Shown here: positions 49,507 through 62,328 of the stretch, piece after piece
Position numbering within the stretch: position 1 is the first letter of the stretch
Layout of the letters: each line of letters begins with the position of its first letter
Assembly (NCBI GenBank): GCA_037975125.1
Contig: CM075853.1
Coordinates: 73,076,109-73,140,108, forward strand
DNA from: Latrodectus hesperus
Taxonomy: Eukaryota; Arthropoda; Arachnida; Araneae; Theridiidae
Reading direction: 5' to 3'
DNA length: 64,000 bases
Notes under the pieces: generated by a model
The model's database searches: none
What the model saw: only the letters and a program-made list of their open reading frames with translations
Told to the model about the DNA's origin: nothing
Translations under genes and position numbers: made by a program

Positions 49507-50527
49507 AGTATCTCGTGTTGTTTATTTCTTATAAAATACACACAAATGTTTTCTACCGATTATGTTATGTGATTGAATTGCTTGATTTCTTCATTAATAT
49601 TTATTTTTCGAAAAGTTATGTATCGAATAGAATGGGTTAGATGAAACGACGAAAAATTTTAAAATCGAAAATCCTTATACATGTATATTAAAAGTACTTA
49701 AATTAAAATGTAGATTTCACTTAAATTTAAGAAAGCAAAGTAGTTTGTTAGTGCAGCTAATAAGTGTAAATTAAATCTAATATAGGTACAGCCAGATTAA
49801 AATTACCATGAACTTCTGTAAACTAATCAATATAAAACACTTTGACTTTTCTAACTTAAAAACTTCTTTAATACCAACGAGGAGCTAAATTTCTTATGAT
49901 AAACCAAGTATATTGGTGCATTTAGTGTACGGTTAGTAAAATATTATAAATTTTTTTTTAAAATTAATGTCTTAACTTTCTATTATTTGATTCTTCAAAT
50001 TAATGTTTACTTGTTTTTTTACAAATAATATTTTTTAAGTGAAATGTATTCTTGACACTATAATTATTTTTCTATGTCTGCATATTAAAGTTGTTAAATG
50101 ATTTAATCAAGCACAATTTTTAAAATAATTTTTTAGTAATTGTCAGTTTTACACTCTATATTAAAGAAATATTTATTTAGAGTAGTTTAGAGTACATCTC
50201 AATTATCTAAATCATGATAGTGTAACTTTAGATTTTAAACTTTGCTTGTGTACAAAACAAAATTTTTATTAAGTTTATTTGTGATGATTTTTTTTATTGT
50301 GAGTATAAAAAATAAATTATTTTTTGATATATATTGTATTTTTGGTTGAAATATTAGACAGTCATGTTTGATATTTTTTTTATTTATAAAATTAAATTGA
50401 AACCGGCTATGTTATGAAGTGAAATCTGCAGATGTGTAGCGGCAGCTGGCACAGTTATCGTATAAATTTTTTGGTGATTATAAAATGTCATCAACTTGGT
50501 ATAATTGTTATGTATAATCTAAATTTT

Positions 50528-50580
50528 AGAAGGAGGTTGTATTGGAGGCTAAGGCCTGCATAGGGCTGTAACGCCAGTTA
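50528..50580. repeat. Short GC-rich SINE-like fragment
   Basis: About 50 bp (containing GGAGGCTAAGGCCTGCATAG) stands out from the AT-rich flanks and looks like the tail of a dispersed repeat. Family not identified. Confidence 0.25.
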
Positions 50581-51901
50581 AGTAAAAGAAGAATCTAAAT
50601 TTTTTAAAATAGAATGTTGTTAAATATCTTTAATATTCCTTATCTTTCTGATCTAATAAAAAATCTCCGGCAACACTAGAAAAGTATACTTCACAAAAAC
50701 ATTCTCAAAAAATATTCTATAAGTATTATATAGCGTCTGTACCTATCTTGTCATGTGCAATCATGGTGTACTAGTAATGAAGGAACTTTATATTGTTGTT
50801 ATGTATCCCCTTTGACCAACAGCGCTAGACCGGGTATATAACTTTAAATATCCCCCCCCAAAAAAACTAGTACCATTAATAACTTATAAGAAGCTATAAT
50901 ACTCTGTATAGTATTGGGCGACCAAGATATTAGATAAAATACTCTCTGACATAATACACATTTTTTTACTTACGCAAAATGAATAATTCTTTTTAAAACT
51001 ATTTTTATTTTATACTCTAATTTTTCAAAACTTTGAAGCATTTGTCATATTATTCTTTTATTATAATTTCATTAGTGACATTCTCCACATTATATTCATA
51101 TGTAACATATTAGTTTTGAAAGTGATTATAAACATTAAATAAACAAATTATTATAGATATGTGAACTTATTATTTATGTAAATAAAAACTAGGAAGCCGA
51201 GGATGTGAAAAGAATATGAAAATCAAATTTTATTAAGTTTTCAAATAATAATATAGAATGTCTAAAAGTAATAAAAATATGTGATCAAATTATTTATTAG
51301 TCCATGGAGAATTTATTACAATGTAAAAAATTATAGCTGTAAATATATATAAAAGAACAATAATTCAATAAAGTATAAATGAATTCTAAAAGAAAATAAC
51401 TTAAAACCTAAAGATATTCAAAAGGTCATAAGAAATTTGCTGTAATTACTCTTGAAAACTTTCTATAAGAAATTATTATTGATATAAAACATTTGAAACA
51501 TTTTAGAGAATGGCACAGTGTATAAAGTTGCCAAAAAAGATATAAGTTATTAGAAATACTCTCAGATTTTTGATTGTTCTATCATAATTAGAAATGCAGC
51601 TAAATATTGCTCAATACAAATATTTAAATCTACATCAAAAACAAAATCATGTCAAAAAGATTGTATGACTTTTATACCAAATGTCTTTAACAGTGATCTG
51701 CATAAAAAAGTTTTATAGATTTGTACATCAGATAGCATGTAAGTCAAAGCTGAATTTAAGTATAATTTAGTATTATCCATATGAGCTTATTGACTTGATC
51801 AATGCCTCTGCCAATCAAGTAGAGTAAGATAACGTTTAAGACACCTTCTCATTGATAAAATAATTTCCATTATTATTTAACAATGTAGAATGTTACATTA
51901 T

Positions 51902-51904
<3 letters not shown>

Positions 51905-51963
<59 letters not shown>
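51905..51963. repeat. (TA)n microsatellite
   Basis: TA array of about 59 bp upstream of the first GABPB coding exon. Confidence 0.97.
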
Positions 51964-51966
<3 letters not shown>

Positions 51967-53414
51967 ATTGAAAATATTCTCTCTCAAAAACTTTTCTTGA
52001 GCTAAGCTTTTCTGAGTAAGCTTATAATCTTAACTGTTAAGGGCCAATTAATATCTTCTATGTTAAAAAACATGTTTGTAATCCTTGAATAAATTTGAAG
52101 TGTTTCATTTAAAATATTTTTCTTTTATTTGTTGGCATGAAATTGTTGGTTTTCATTATAAGCAATAACTTTTCTATCTGTGTATGTAAATTTCAAGACC
52201 ATATGGCATTCTACCAACAAAAAAATTTACATAGTTAAAAAAAATTATTTTATCATTGAATGAAATTTATTATATTGAAATAAAAAATTACTGAAGAATT
52301 TAGTTTTATTTTCTTAGGTCTTACTTTATATTTTTATTAATTAAAATTACTTTATAAAACTGAATATCAAATATATACATATCAATAATAAACTTAGGAT
52401 TATATATTGAGTTGGATAGTAACTGCATGTAATCTGTAAAAGTGCTGGAAAAACAAATATGAATGAGCACAAAACTGTTTTTTAACATTTGGAACTAAAA
52501 CATAACTTGATATAATTTCATCAATGTTTTTTTGATTATACTATAGTTCAATTAGTGTTATTAATTCTAAAAATACATGTGAATATTTATTTTTATGTTT
52601 AAATACCATTCTGTTTTGTAATTATGCAATTTGCCTTATTATTGTGATCTTTTTTTAAATTTGTTAATTGGTGGGGAAAAGAAGCAATAGGAAAACCAGG
52701 ATAATCCTAATTTTTTGGTACACTGAATTCTGCTACCATAGAGCTGAATAGTTTGCGGAATTACTTGTGTTTTAGCATTTAACTTAATAGCTTATGAGTT
52801 TGATTCCCACCTTTGATATAAATGTTTGTAATAGTTCAAATTCTAATTGAAATTGTAATATAAGAAACATTGTCTTCATGTAAAAACTATGATAGATTGT
52901 CACACCAGACCATTTAATGTACATTTTATTGTCATTTAATCATTATTAATTCATAAGAATAGGAGTCTACATGTTTGAAGTTATACTAATTTTCTAGTAA
53001 ATTAATTTTGAATAATTTGTAAGTAAGGATTGTTATAAATATTTTTAAATAAATTACATGAATCAATAAATGTCATTTGTATCATTATGTGAATTTTGTA
53101 TACTATTATATTTACATAAAATTGTATTATTGTACATGATAATATAATCATTAGAATAATTGGTAAAAATGAATATATTAACATGTTATAGTATAATTAA
53201 ATTTTAGTTGTTTAAATATTTAAGTATTGATGTTTCTAGAGTTAGTTTTTTGGTTTAAAATTAATTTATATGCTCATCTTTCTTTAAATAATTTTCAGTT
53301 AAATGATGAAAATTATATTGTATATTGCAAAAGTGAGCTTTGTTTTAATGATAGAATTGTTCATGAATTACTTTTGAATGAGATTTTAATTTATTGAATC
53401 ATTTGAAATTACAG

Positions 53415-53544
53415 CTTCTAGATATTCCATGTGGTCATGTCCCTTGTGGACTTGGGCAAGCGTCTTCTTGAGGCTGCCAGACTTGGTGAGACAGATGAAG
53501 TTCGCCTTCTTATGACAAATGGAGCACCTTTCACCACAGATTGG
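53415..53544 (+). CDS. GABPB: GABPB exon with start codon (CDS 53437-53544)
   Basis: Acceptor AAATTACAG before 53,415 and donor TGG/GTTAGT; 22 nt of 5' UTR with an in-frame TAG at 53,419-53,421, then 36 codons ending GAPFTTDW (phase 0). It forms the first ankyrin repeat. Confidence 0.93.
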
Positions 53545-56500
53545 GTTAGTTTAATTTGAGAAAATATATTTACTGTGAAAGTGTGTTAAATAATTTTGAG
53601 TTTCAAAATATGTTTGAAATTAATATTTAAGAGTTTGCATTTTTAAAGGAATGTTTTCACCTGTATAAGAATCAATATTATTTGCTATGTCTGCTGATGT
53701 ATAACACAGATTCAAATATTTTTAGGACCAAAGTGAAGCAGAGTAACTAGCTTTTATGACACTTCTAGAATTCTTGAAAACAAAATGGAAAAACTTCAAA
53801 ATGATTTAAATTTAATTTAAAATAGTGTGATCCGTAGAAATTTGCTGCTTTAAATATATTAACATTGAACAGATTTTACAATAATTGTTATTTAAATCTT
53901 TTCCAACTCAGCAAAACTTTTATTTTTTAAGTTTGCCATTCTCTAGTTTTTTCCATTTATATAATTTATAATGATTGAGTTAAGTTTATATTATAATTTA
54001 TGAAGCATAAATTACTTTTTTTTTGTAATTCACTACAAGTTTAGAATTAGAATTAGCAAGTTTAAGTATGAGAACACTCATATTTATTTATTGATTTGTA
54101 TGTTCTGTAAATGTTTTCAAAGAGTATGAGAAATTGTGAGACAAAAATGTAAAAATTTAATCTAAAAGTAGAACATTTAAAGACCAAATTTTTTAATCTC
54201 ATTGAAAACGTTTAGAAAAAATATTTTTATATTTTAAATAAGAGTTTATAATCAAATATAAACTTTTATTATTAAAAATAAAGGCTTTCTGTTTTTAATT
54301 CTTCTTTTAATTAATAACTATTAAAATCAAACAATAAATATTGAATAAAAAATACAATTTTATTGTAAAAATTAGTTACTTAAATTAGGGTATTTCTACA
54401 ACTCTTAGACTACTTTAAATATAAAAAAGAAAATGTGTAATTGTATAAATTAGTAATTAAAAAATGTGACTTTCAAAAATAATAGGCCATTAACTTTATT
54501 ACAGGTTTGTTATCGTTTGGATGATAATACTATGCAACAGCATAAAATTATAACCAATTTTTTTCATATAATAATAGATTTTTGTCTTTTTTTTAGATTA
54601 TATTTCAAAGATAATTTTTTACATAAAAAATATAAATGTTTTTAATTTTCTAAGCCTTTCATTCAGTCCTGTTCATGGGTGGGCAGTGAAATGCTACATC
54701 CTACATTTACTATTCCAAATTGTAGTAAACCTTCCAGCATATAATGGCTGTTGTTTTTTTAATCTGAAAGTATAAAATGTTCATTTTGTAAATTTGCCTT
54801 AATATATAGAGTTCATGGTCATTTAGAATGATGTGGTTAGTTTGAGCATTTAGCTTTCCAGGTATTACTACTAAATATTCCAGGCCATATACCATGATTA
54901 ACACTTATAAAGCATATCACCAACTTTATCAAACATCAATTTTGATATAACACAGTACCATAGGAAGTATTCTGGTAGATACTATACTCAGACTGTGCTA
55001 TTTAAGTAATAGAAAAGGAACTCTGATTAATACTATCAGAATACACATTTCTTTAATCTATTGCCATTGTCCTTTGCCTTATAATTGTAACACAATTCAT
55101 GATATTTAATGAGGCTTGTGAGTAGGTGTACAATGCTGGTAACTGAGCAATGTGTTTTCTTTTGGAGGATATTCAATGGCAAAGTAGTTCTGTATGCCTG
55201 TTGAAACTATGTGGGCCATGAAGATGCAGTTTTTTGGTTCTTTCTAAACACCACTTTTCATCTTCTAAATTGAATATGCTGGACTAGGCAATATTCCAAC
55301 AATTAATTTTTACCTTTCATTTATGAAATCATATTAGCTGCTACGAATTTTGAATAATTCAACTTATTGTAATTGTCACATAAGTGTCAGTTATTTCTGT
55401 AATAATCAATGATTAAATATTTCTTGAAATTTGGGAACAACATAATTAAATTTTAAGACAGTTTTGTCATATTACTCTTATCTGTAACTATAGCCTTCAT
55501 TCATTACATTTATTTAACAGTTGCTAGTGCAAATCATCAATGGACTACAGATTTCTTAGTTTTCAATGAGTATCCATATATTTTTTGGCAGATAATGCAA
55601 TGTCTCTAAAATGCAATTCTTCAAATATCATTTTTGTATTTATATACATTTCCATATTTTTGCAAGTATAAAATGCATGTAATTTTGTTTGTAAAAATAA
55701 TTAAGTTACTTTTTGGAAAGTAAAGGAATCCCAGCCTAATTACTAAAATACAAAAGAGTTTATCAATTACGTTATGAATTTCCCCCCTAAGTATGTATAT
55801 ATATAAGCTTATAAATATACAATATATTTCCTTTGGTATAAATATAATTAATAATGTAATATATACATATTATATTACATATTGTTTAATGTGTTTATGA
55901 CAAAGTTCTTCTAAATGTGCTTTGTCATAAATGCATTTATATTTACCTGCTCTCTTGCTAAATAAAATATTTCTTGATAAACAAAGTATAAGCAAAATCC
56001 AAAACATTAAAATATTTGAGATTTTCATTGATAAGCTTTTCATTTAAATCAAAAAATGCTTTATGAAAATAGTAATAAATTATATTAAACACACAATGGA
56101 TATTATATGATACTATCAATTCTAATAATGGAATTGATGTCTGCTGCTACTAGAAATGACTTTAAGTGACATGAATATTTTTGCACAATATACTAAAGCA
56201 TTTTTATTTTGCTTTTTAAAATTTGATTTCATAAAATGTCTTTTTAAAAAAATTCAAATTTTCTAATCTTGTTTTCATAAGTTTGGTTCTTAAGTTCCTG
56301 TTTGTAAATAATCAGAGTTCTTAATTTTTTTTAAATTTAATTTTGTTTATACTAACAAAACACTAATAATCACTTGTGAAATTTATAATGTGAAAAAAAT
56401 TTCATCTTTGAAAACTAAAAATATTGGTTTACAATTTTTAACATGTGATAATCTTAATTATTACAGCAAGAATAAAATTATTGTTAATTATTACCTTTTA

Positions 56501-59500
56501 TATTATTTCATGTAATAGACTGACAAGAGAATGCTTCTTTTTTTAATCCAATTATTAAAGACTTTTTTGTTATTACTGAAAACACACTTTTTTGAATTGT
56601 TTTCATATCTTAAGCTAATTTACGAATATCATAGTATATATTTATCTTAACTTTATATTTTGGTTTGATTTCTTAATGTTAAATAAAATTAACCCAGTTT
56701 GATTAGGTGTTAATTTGTCAAACTTGTTTTGTAACTGTATAATTAATTATTAAAACAAGTATTAAAAAACAAATATTGAATTGTTTATGCAATTTTTAAA
56801 TGTAGTAATTTCAATTTTATCATCTTATTTAGACATTACTTTATAAATTTTTTTGTTAATATAGATATAAATTTTTACCCAATATAATTTTATAATCACA
56901 ATAAATTCATTTTGTAAAATTACAATTTATATTTAAAGTAGATATATTTTTAATTTATTTAACATGATAAAGTAAATTTTTAAATAATTTCTTAAAATTA
57001 ATTATTTTTTATTTATGCTTATTCTATAAATCTTACTTCAACAACAAAGATTTTACAGTTGCTAAAAATGTAAAACTTTGATCAAAAATTTTAATTTTTG
57101 ATTAAAATCTAGTTTTTAATGATCTTATTTAAAAGTTTTTTAAAAATTTCTTTTGAAATAAATAATTTTACTGTCTTAAAAGAAATAATTTCTGCATCTG
57201 CGAAATTCACTTATAATTTCTGACATCTTTCTGGTGAATGTTTTTAAGATTTTTTAAATTTGTGAATAATTAAATAGGAGTATGTATTTTCAATTAAGTA
57301 ATATTCATATTACCATTAGACTTTTTGCCATTGCTGAAAAACTGTTCAATTATATATTATGTTGCCACAGAATCTTGCTTTATTGTAATATAAAAGTGTT
57401 CACTGTATCATTCATTTTCAAGCTTTCATTTAGAAAACAATAATTTAAGGTATTTTTTGTTTTAGTTTTGTTAATGTTAAATGTTTTTTAATATTTTCAG
57501 TTAGGTACTTCACCATTACATATGGCAGCTCAATATGGTCATGCATCTACTGCTGAAGTTCTTCTCCGAGGAGGGATCAGTAGAGATGCAAGAACCAAAG
57601 TAGATAAAACTCCTTTGCATATAGCTGCTCAGGAAGGACATTTAGCTATTGTTGAACTTTTAATTAGTCATGGAGCTGAAGTTGATGCTAGAGATATGGT
57701 AAGTCAGCTGTAATAGACTTGATATAATCTTTAACATAATTTAACAGTCCATTTTTGCCTGTTTTTTTAATTTTTAAAATTATTTTTGAAGATTGAAATT
57801 TTTTTATTGGGTAATTATCAAAATTATAGAAATACCTGTGAATGAAAATGACCTTTTTGAATGCTTGAATGCATTTAATGTGCATTAAAATGTAGTAATA
57901 GTTCACTTTTATATAAATAGAAATGTTTATATTTTGTTAGTATGTAGTAGCTTTATTAAAGTTTTGTAAATCTTAGATTTTTACAAAAGAGTAAAATATC
58001 TGACCTCTCAGATTTTCAAAAAGGCCAATTTGTACAAGTCTGATTAACTGGAGCAAGTGTGACCACAGCATCTCAATTTTAGGTGTTTGTAGCAGAATAG
58101 TGCCTAAAGTTACAACAGTATACCTTCAGCAGGGTAAGATAAGCTTGGCAAAGTGAGTTAGTGGATGGAAAGAGAAGCTCAAAAAGAGATTAATAGGTAT
58201 TGAAGCATATTACAATGCCTGAAATGCGAACCACTGCAGCAAAAATGATTGAAAAGTTCACTTAGCTTCTGCATTCTCCAGTGTCAATGATTACAGTTAG
58301 AAAGTACTATCATAAACTGGACTGTTATTTGGGGAAACTAAAATTTGAGTTAGCTTAAAAACTACGCAAGGCCTAAGTCGTGATCACACATTAATACCCA
58401 GTACTTTTACATATGAAAGATTGATCTGGCTTCATCAGAATCCTGTGAAATGAAAAAAAATATTAAATCACTCATACTTAAAGAAGACCCATTGGAAGAA
58501 GCTTCATTTTTTATTTATTTCGGTTCATGTGAGGACAGTTACAGGATCACAAATCTGAAATTTTAGAGAGCATATATTGACAAAGATTTCATTTTATAAT
58601 ACATGTTGTTGAAATAAAAACACTCAGATTTCTGAAAAGTGAAAAACTAATAAAAAACAAGAAGGAACAAAAAATAGGAAAAATTACTAAGAGGACATTT
58701 CCACAAATTCGGTTTTTTAAAGAAAGACCCAAAGCAAGCAAAATATCACTGACTGCCAAAAATTCGAAAAAACTGTTGAAAACCAACATTGTGTTGCCAT
58801 AACTATATGAAAAACTTTTTAATAAAAAAAACTCCACCAGGAGACGACATTGAAAGCAAACAATATATAAACATGGTCACATGACAAGGAGATTTATGCT
58901 ATAGCAGTATGCTCCAATCTTGGTCCACAGATACCTGATCTGAATATAATTGAATCATCATGGTCTATTTTAGAACATTCAATGCAGCATCACTCCCAGA
59001 ACTTGCACAATATCTCCATGAAAAATGGTACAATATTCCTCTAAACACTATTCACCACTTTATTTAATCAATTCCTTGACGAATCCAAACTGTGTTATGT
59101 GTCAAAGGCAGTTCTACACTGTACTAATAAATGATTCTTTATACATCTAAAGAGTGTTGCTATTAGTATAACCACCTGCATATGTTTATATATTTATACA
59201 TCAAAGTGAGATATAAAGTTATTAGGCAGTCAAAAATTATTTTGTGTGTTCAACATATATTAGAATTTTTTAATATTTTGACTACTGTTTTATTTCTACA
59301 TGTATTAAATGTTCAATCTCTAGGGCTTTTTTGCCATTTATAATTCTGATATTAAAATACCACATATTGATATATTTCCTAAAATCATATGGATACCTTG
59401 AAAGACTTTGCGGAAAAACTGAATATAAATTCTGAGTTAGTAATATTTTCCAAAAGTCTGTTTTAGAAATTTAAAATTGAAGTTATTAAAGTAGTTTATT

Positions 59501-62328
59501 AAGTGAATAGTTCCATTATTATTTAAAATATTAGATATTCAAAAATATTATAAATTGATTAATGTTTATTCTGGTATAATACACCATGAAAATGAATGCA
59601 TTATGATTATTTTCTCAGTTTAAAAACTATTAATGAATGTTTGTCCAGTTTTTATTAAATTTAACTCAAATTATAAGTACTGATATATGTTGAATTTTCT
59701 CCTGTATAATTAAAGATTTTTTAAACCATAAATCAGTTACTAAATACTACAATTATATAGTTTTTGGGCTTTTTTATTATAATTATTAAGAAGTATAAAT
59801 TAAAATAGTAACTTTTGTGATAAACTTCTCTACTTCATTTCTATAGCTTAGAATGACTCCTATGCACTGGGCAGTTGAGCGAGGCCATTATTTAGTTGTC
59901 AAGGTGTTACTAAAAAGTAATGCTGATGTTAATGCTCGTAGTAAATTTGATAAAACACCTTTAGACATAGCAAAGGATAACATGTACAAAGATTTAATCG
60001 ATTTACTAAGTGTAAGTTATTTGATTTTATCATTCATTACATTTTAGACAAAAAATAATGCTTGATAACTAATCTTCCAAAATTTTTTTTGAAATTTTTA
60101 TCATATGCTAACTTTTTGAATGGATTGATTTTTTTAACAGTTTTATTTTTATTGAAGGCATTTTTGAGTTTCAATATTTTTATCAACTTTTGTTTGCAAA
60201 TTGTTTTTGATTTCTAATTGTACAAACTAAGTTTATCATTTTTTAATTAGAAAAGAAAAAAACAACTCATTATAAAATTTCTTAAGATATTTAGTTCTGT
60301 GCTCAAAACAGATTTTATTTTTTTATACCTTTATTATAAGTTGATGGCAGTTTGTTTTAAGGTCAGTTGTTTTTATTTTGTATCCTTTTTTAAATTGAAT
60401 TAGATGATTAATAAATATCTTACAAGTTAAATACTTCATGCTTAAAATCATTTAAATACTATTATTCTTTTTTATTTTGAATATTTTATTTAAGTTGTTA
60501 TCCAAAATTTCAAATTGTATATAGCATTTTTTATAATTATAGTACATTTATGTGTCATTTTCTGGAATGTTATCTTATGTCTCATTCAAACATGATAATA
60601 AATAGTAATTTCTGAGACTTCCCGGAGAAAAATTCGATATAAATATAATATTTAAACCATTTTCACACAGTGTTATTTAAATTAATTTGAAAATTTATTT
60701 TTATCTGTTTTCAATAAAATATCTTCAATACATACCATATTTCAGCCTAAAACCTAAACAAAATTATTTGAATGAAATTAAAGAAGTGATTAATAGTTTC
60801 TTTCTTTCTTTCTTTCTTTTTTTTAAGTTCAGTTAATTCTAATTGAATATTTTAGATAATCTAGGAAACACAATGCAAATTAGTTGTTTAGTTTCATTTT
60901 CTAAAAGAAATGAAACTATTAATATTTATGAAACCTATTTATCAGTTCATAGTAGCAGATTCCATCCAAATAAATCTGTGCTTATTGTAAAACTAGATCT
61001 ACATCTTATTTTATCATTTAATTATCCAATTGCAATGTTTATGGATTAGACAGTAATTAATATCCTATTTGGCTGTGTATATTTGTTAAAATAACAAATA
61101 CTATTTAAATATTTTGTGTTACCTTAAATTTATAATATCTAAGTTAACTGTATACATGTTTAATTGTATGTCATTTTGTAAAAATTGATTTTTCTGAAAA
61201 TATGTGATGGTAATTTTCTTAATTTTTTATAAAGGGTTAACAATTTTAAAAGATTTTTTTAAGTACTAATTTTTATGTATCTAAAATCAACTTTCTATTT
61301 TCCTTTTCTTTTTGTTGGAAAATATATATTTTAAGTTTTTTTCTGTTAATTTTCATTGAATGGTTATTTTTGTGAATTCTGGTGTTTTGGCAGAATTAAA
61401 GTTTATTCTTTAATTTCTTTATATTGTAATTATGAAGAAATTACAAAAATTCAATTTCTTATTATTAAAATTGTTAATTAAATTATCTTAAATTTTTGAA
61501 TTCACTATACATCTTCACTTTCTTCTAAGAGCGATAAGTAAGGAAATGTTTATTATGCATTGATTTTTTTTTCTCTTTCAGAAACATGTTGCTAATCCTG
61601 AGGCTATAAAACAAATAAGTCCTTCAAAAGTAAAACTTGTACAAGTTACACAGCCAAATAATATTCCATCTTCAACTATAAATGTACCAGTCCTAATTAA
61701 ATCACCTGGGATTATTCCTTTGAGTGTTACCACTAATAGCAAAAATCAAACAAATTCTGTTCATACAGCAGCTTCACCAGTTTCTAATGTCACATCTATT
61801 AAAGGAATGCAATATACTACTATGAATTCACCTTCTATTAAAAAGCCTGTTTATCTACGAGCAGACCAGTTATCACCAGAATATCTATCAAATTTACGCA
61901 AAGGTGATTCTACTTCTAATGCCATACCCCAACCTACGTATTCAAGTGATTCTGAAGAAAGTGAGTAAATATTGATTTTTTATCCCCCTTATATTTAATT
62001 TGTAAAATTTTAAATTTGCCAATATTTTTTAATTTATAAATTTTTTGCGTAATACATTTTAATTTTAAATATTTTACCTGCTTAACATATTATTATTACT
62101 TATACAAGAGATACTTCATCTTAATTTTCTTAACTTTTATTTATTATTCTACTTGGAATAAATTTAAGATATACAAGTTTTCTCTCTTTTTTAGGTGAAA
62201 ACAATGACCCTAGTTGTACCAATGTGCTGACAACTTTAGCTGCTTTAGCTGAAGCAACTGCTCCCAATGCATGTATGCAAATTAGTAACCTTATGATATT
62301 ATTTCTTAAGTTAGAAACAAGTTATTAA
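53437..62328 (+). CDS. GABPB: GABPB: GA-binding protein beta subunit, N-terminal part
   Basis: Five coding exons splice in frame to about 310 residues matching GABPB1/2. The protein starts [20 protein letters not shown], with ankyrin repeats from residue 5 to about 157, including [14 protein letters not shown] and [17 protein letters not shown] Ser/Thr/Pro-rich linker follows and then a conserved [14 protein letters not shown] block. In known GABP the ankyrin repeats bind the ETS-domain alpha subunit; beta carries the nuclear localisation, activation and leucine-zipper dimerisation regions. Those C-terminal parts lie beyond the window. The ATG at 53,437 is the first after an in-frame TAG in the same exon. 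GABP drives nuclear genes for mitochondrial and ribosomal functions. The orthology is clear; only the end of exon 5 is uncertain. Confidence 0.95.
53545..57500 (+). other. GABPB intron after first coding exon
   Basis: About 4 kb, T-rich. A somewhat less AT-rich part at 54,660-55,280 may be an old repeat but shows no family motif. A 10-bp-arm inverted repeat (ATGTAATATA/TATATTACAT) lies at 55,854-55,880. No extra exon seen. Confidence 0.5.
57501..57698 (+). CDS. GABPB: GABPB exon: ankyrin repeats 2-3
   Basis: 66 codons between TATTTTCAG and ATG/GTAAGT, phase 0 on both sides. It carries two full ankyrin repeats with the TPLHIAA and GADV-type (GAEVDARD) signatures. Very close to vertebrate GABPB1 over the same interval. 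Confidence 0.97.
57699..59846 (+). other. GABPB intron carrying a Tc1-like relic
   Basis: About 2.1 kb between the second and third coding exons; its middle is occupied by the Tc1-like pseudogene described separately. Confidence 0.6.
58080..59150 (+). pseudogene. Decayed Tc1-like transposase relic in GABPB intron
   Basis: Plus-strand pieces match the C-terminal end of Tc1-like transposases: [20 protein letters not shown] at about 58,928-58,987 (the PxSPDLNxIExLWxxLE block with the third catalytic Glu). [17 protein letters not shown] follows in shifted frames at about 59,000-59,050 and a C-terminal tail ends near 59,130. Upstream parts (58,080-58,900) are too damaged to read securely. A different, older lineage from the 12.2-kb copy, in sense orientation within the intron. 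Confidence 0.6.
59847..60011 (+). CDS. GABPB: GABPB exon: ankyrin repeat 4 and cap
   Basis: 55 codons between TTTCTATAG and AGT/GTAAGT, phase 0. Contains [19 protein letters not shown] and the capping half-repeat ([14 protein letters not shown]). Confidence 0.96.
60012..61581 (+). other. GABPB intron before linker exon
   Basis: T-rich intron with a (CTTT)n run at about 60,797-60,825. A 68-codon frame at 60,843 has no motif or splice support. Confidence 0.5.
60797..60825. repeat. (CTTT)n short microsatellite
   Basis: Five CTTT units followed by a T-run, on the plus strand. Confidence 0.9.
61582..61960 (+). CDS. GABPB: GABPB exon: Ser/Thr-rich linker
   Basis: 379 nt from acceptor TTCTCTTTCAG to donor GAAA/GTGAGT (phase 1). 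It encodes a low-complexity linker rich in Ser, Thr, Asn and Pro, ending in the acidic SSDSEE. The in-frame TAA just after the donor would end the protein if this intron were retained. Confidence 0.9.
61961..62194 (+). other. Short GABPB intron
   Basis: 234-bp intron with GTGAGT donor and a polypyrimidine acceptor. Retention would terminate the protein immediately after the SSDSEE segment. Confidence 0.8.
62195..62272 (+). CDS. GABPB: GABPB exon: LAALAEA block, donor uncertain
   Basis: Acceptor CTCTTTTTTAG; reads SENNDPS then [16 protein letters not shown], matching the conserved [13 protein letters not shown] segment of vertebrate GABPB. A modest donor AT/GTATGC ends it at 62,272 in phase 1; reading through reaches TAA at 62,326-62,328. 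Confidence 0.8.

Larger units (their letters stand above)
49507..53414 (+). other. 5' intron/upstream region of GABPB
   Basis: T-rich AT-rich sequence, consistent with an intron transcribed on the plus strand. It includes a short GC-richer repeat-like fragment at 50,528-50,580 and a TA array at 51,905-51,963. No coding exon seen. Confidence 0.45.

Noticed and set aside
60843..61049. 68-codon frame in a GABPB intron
   Set aside because: No splice sites or homology to GABPB; the known exons join without it.
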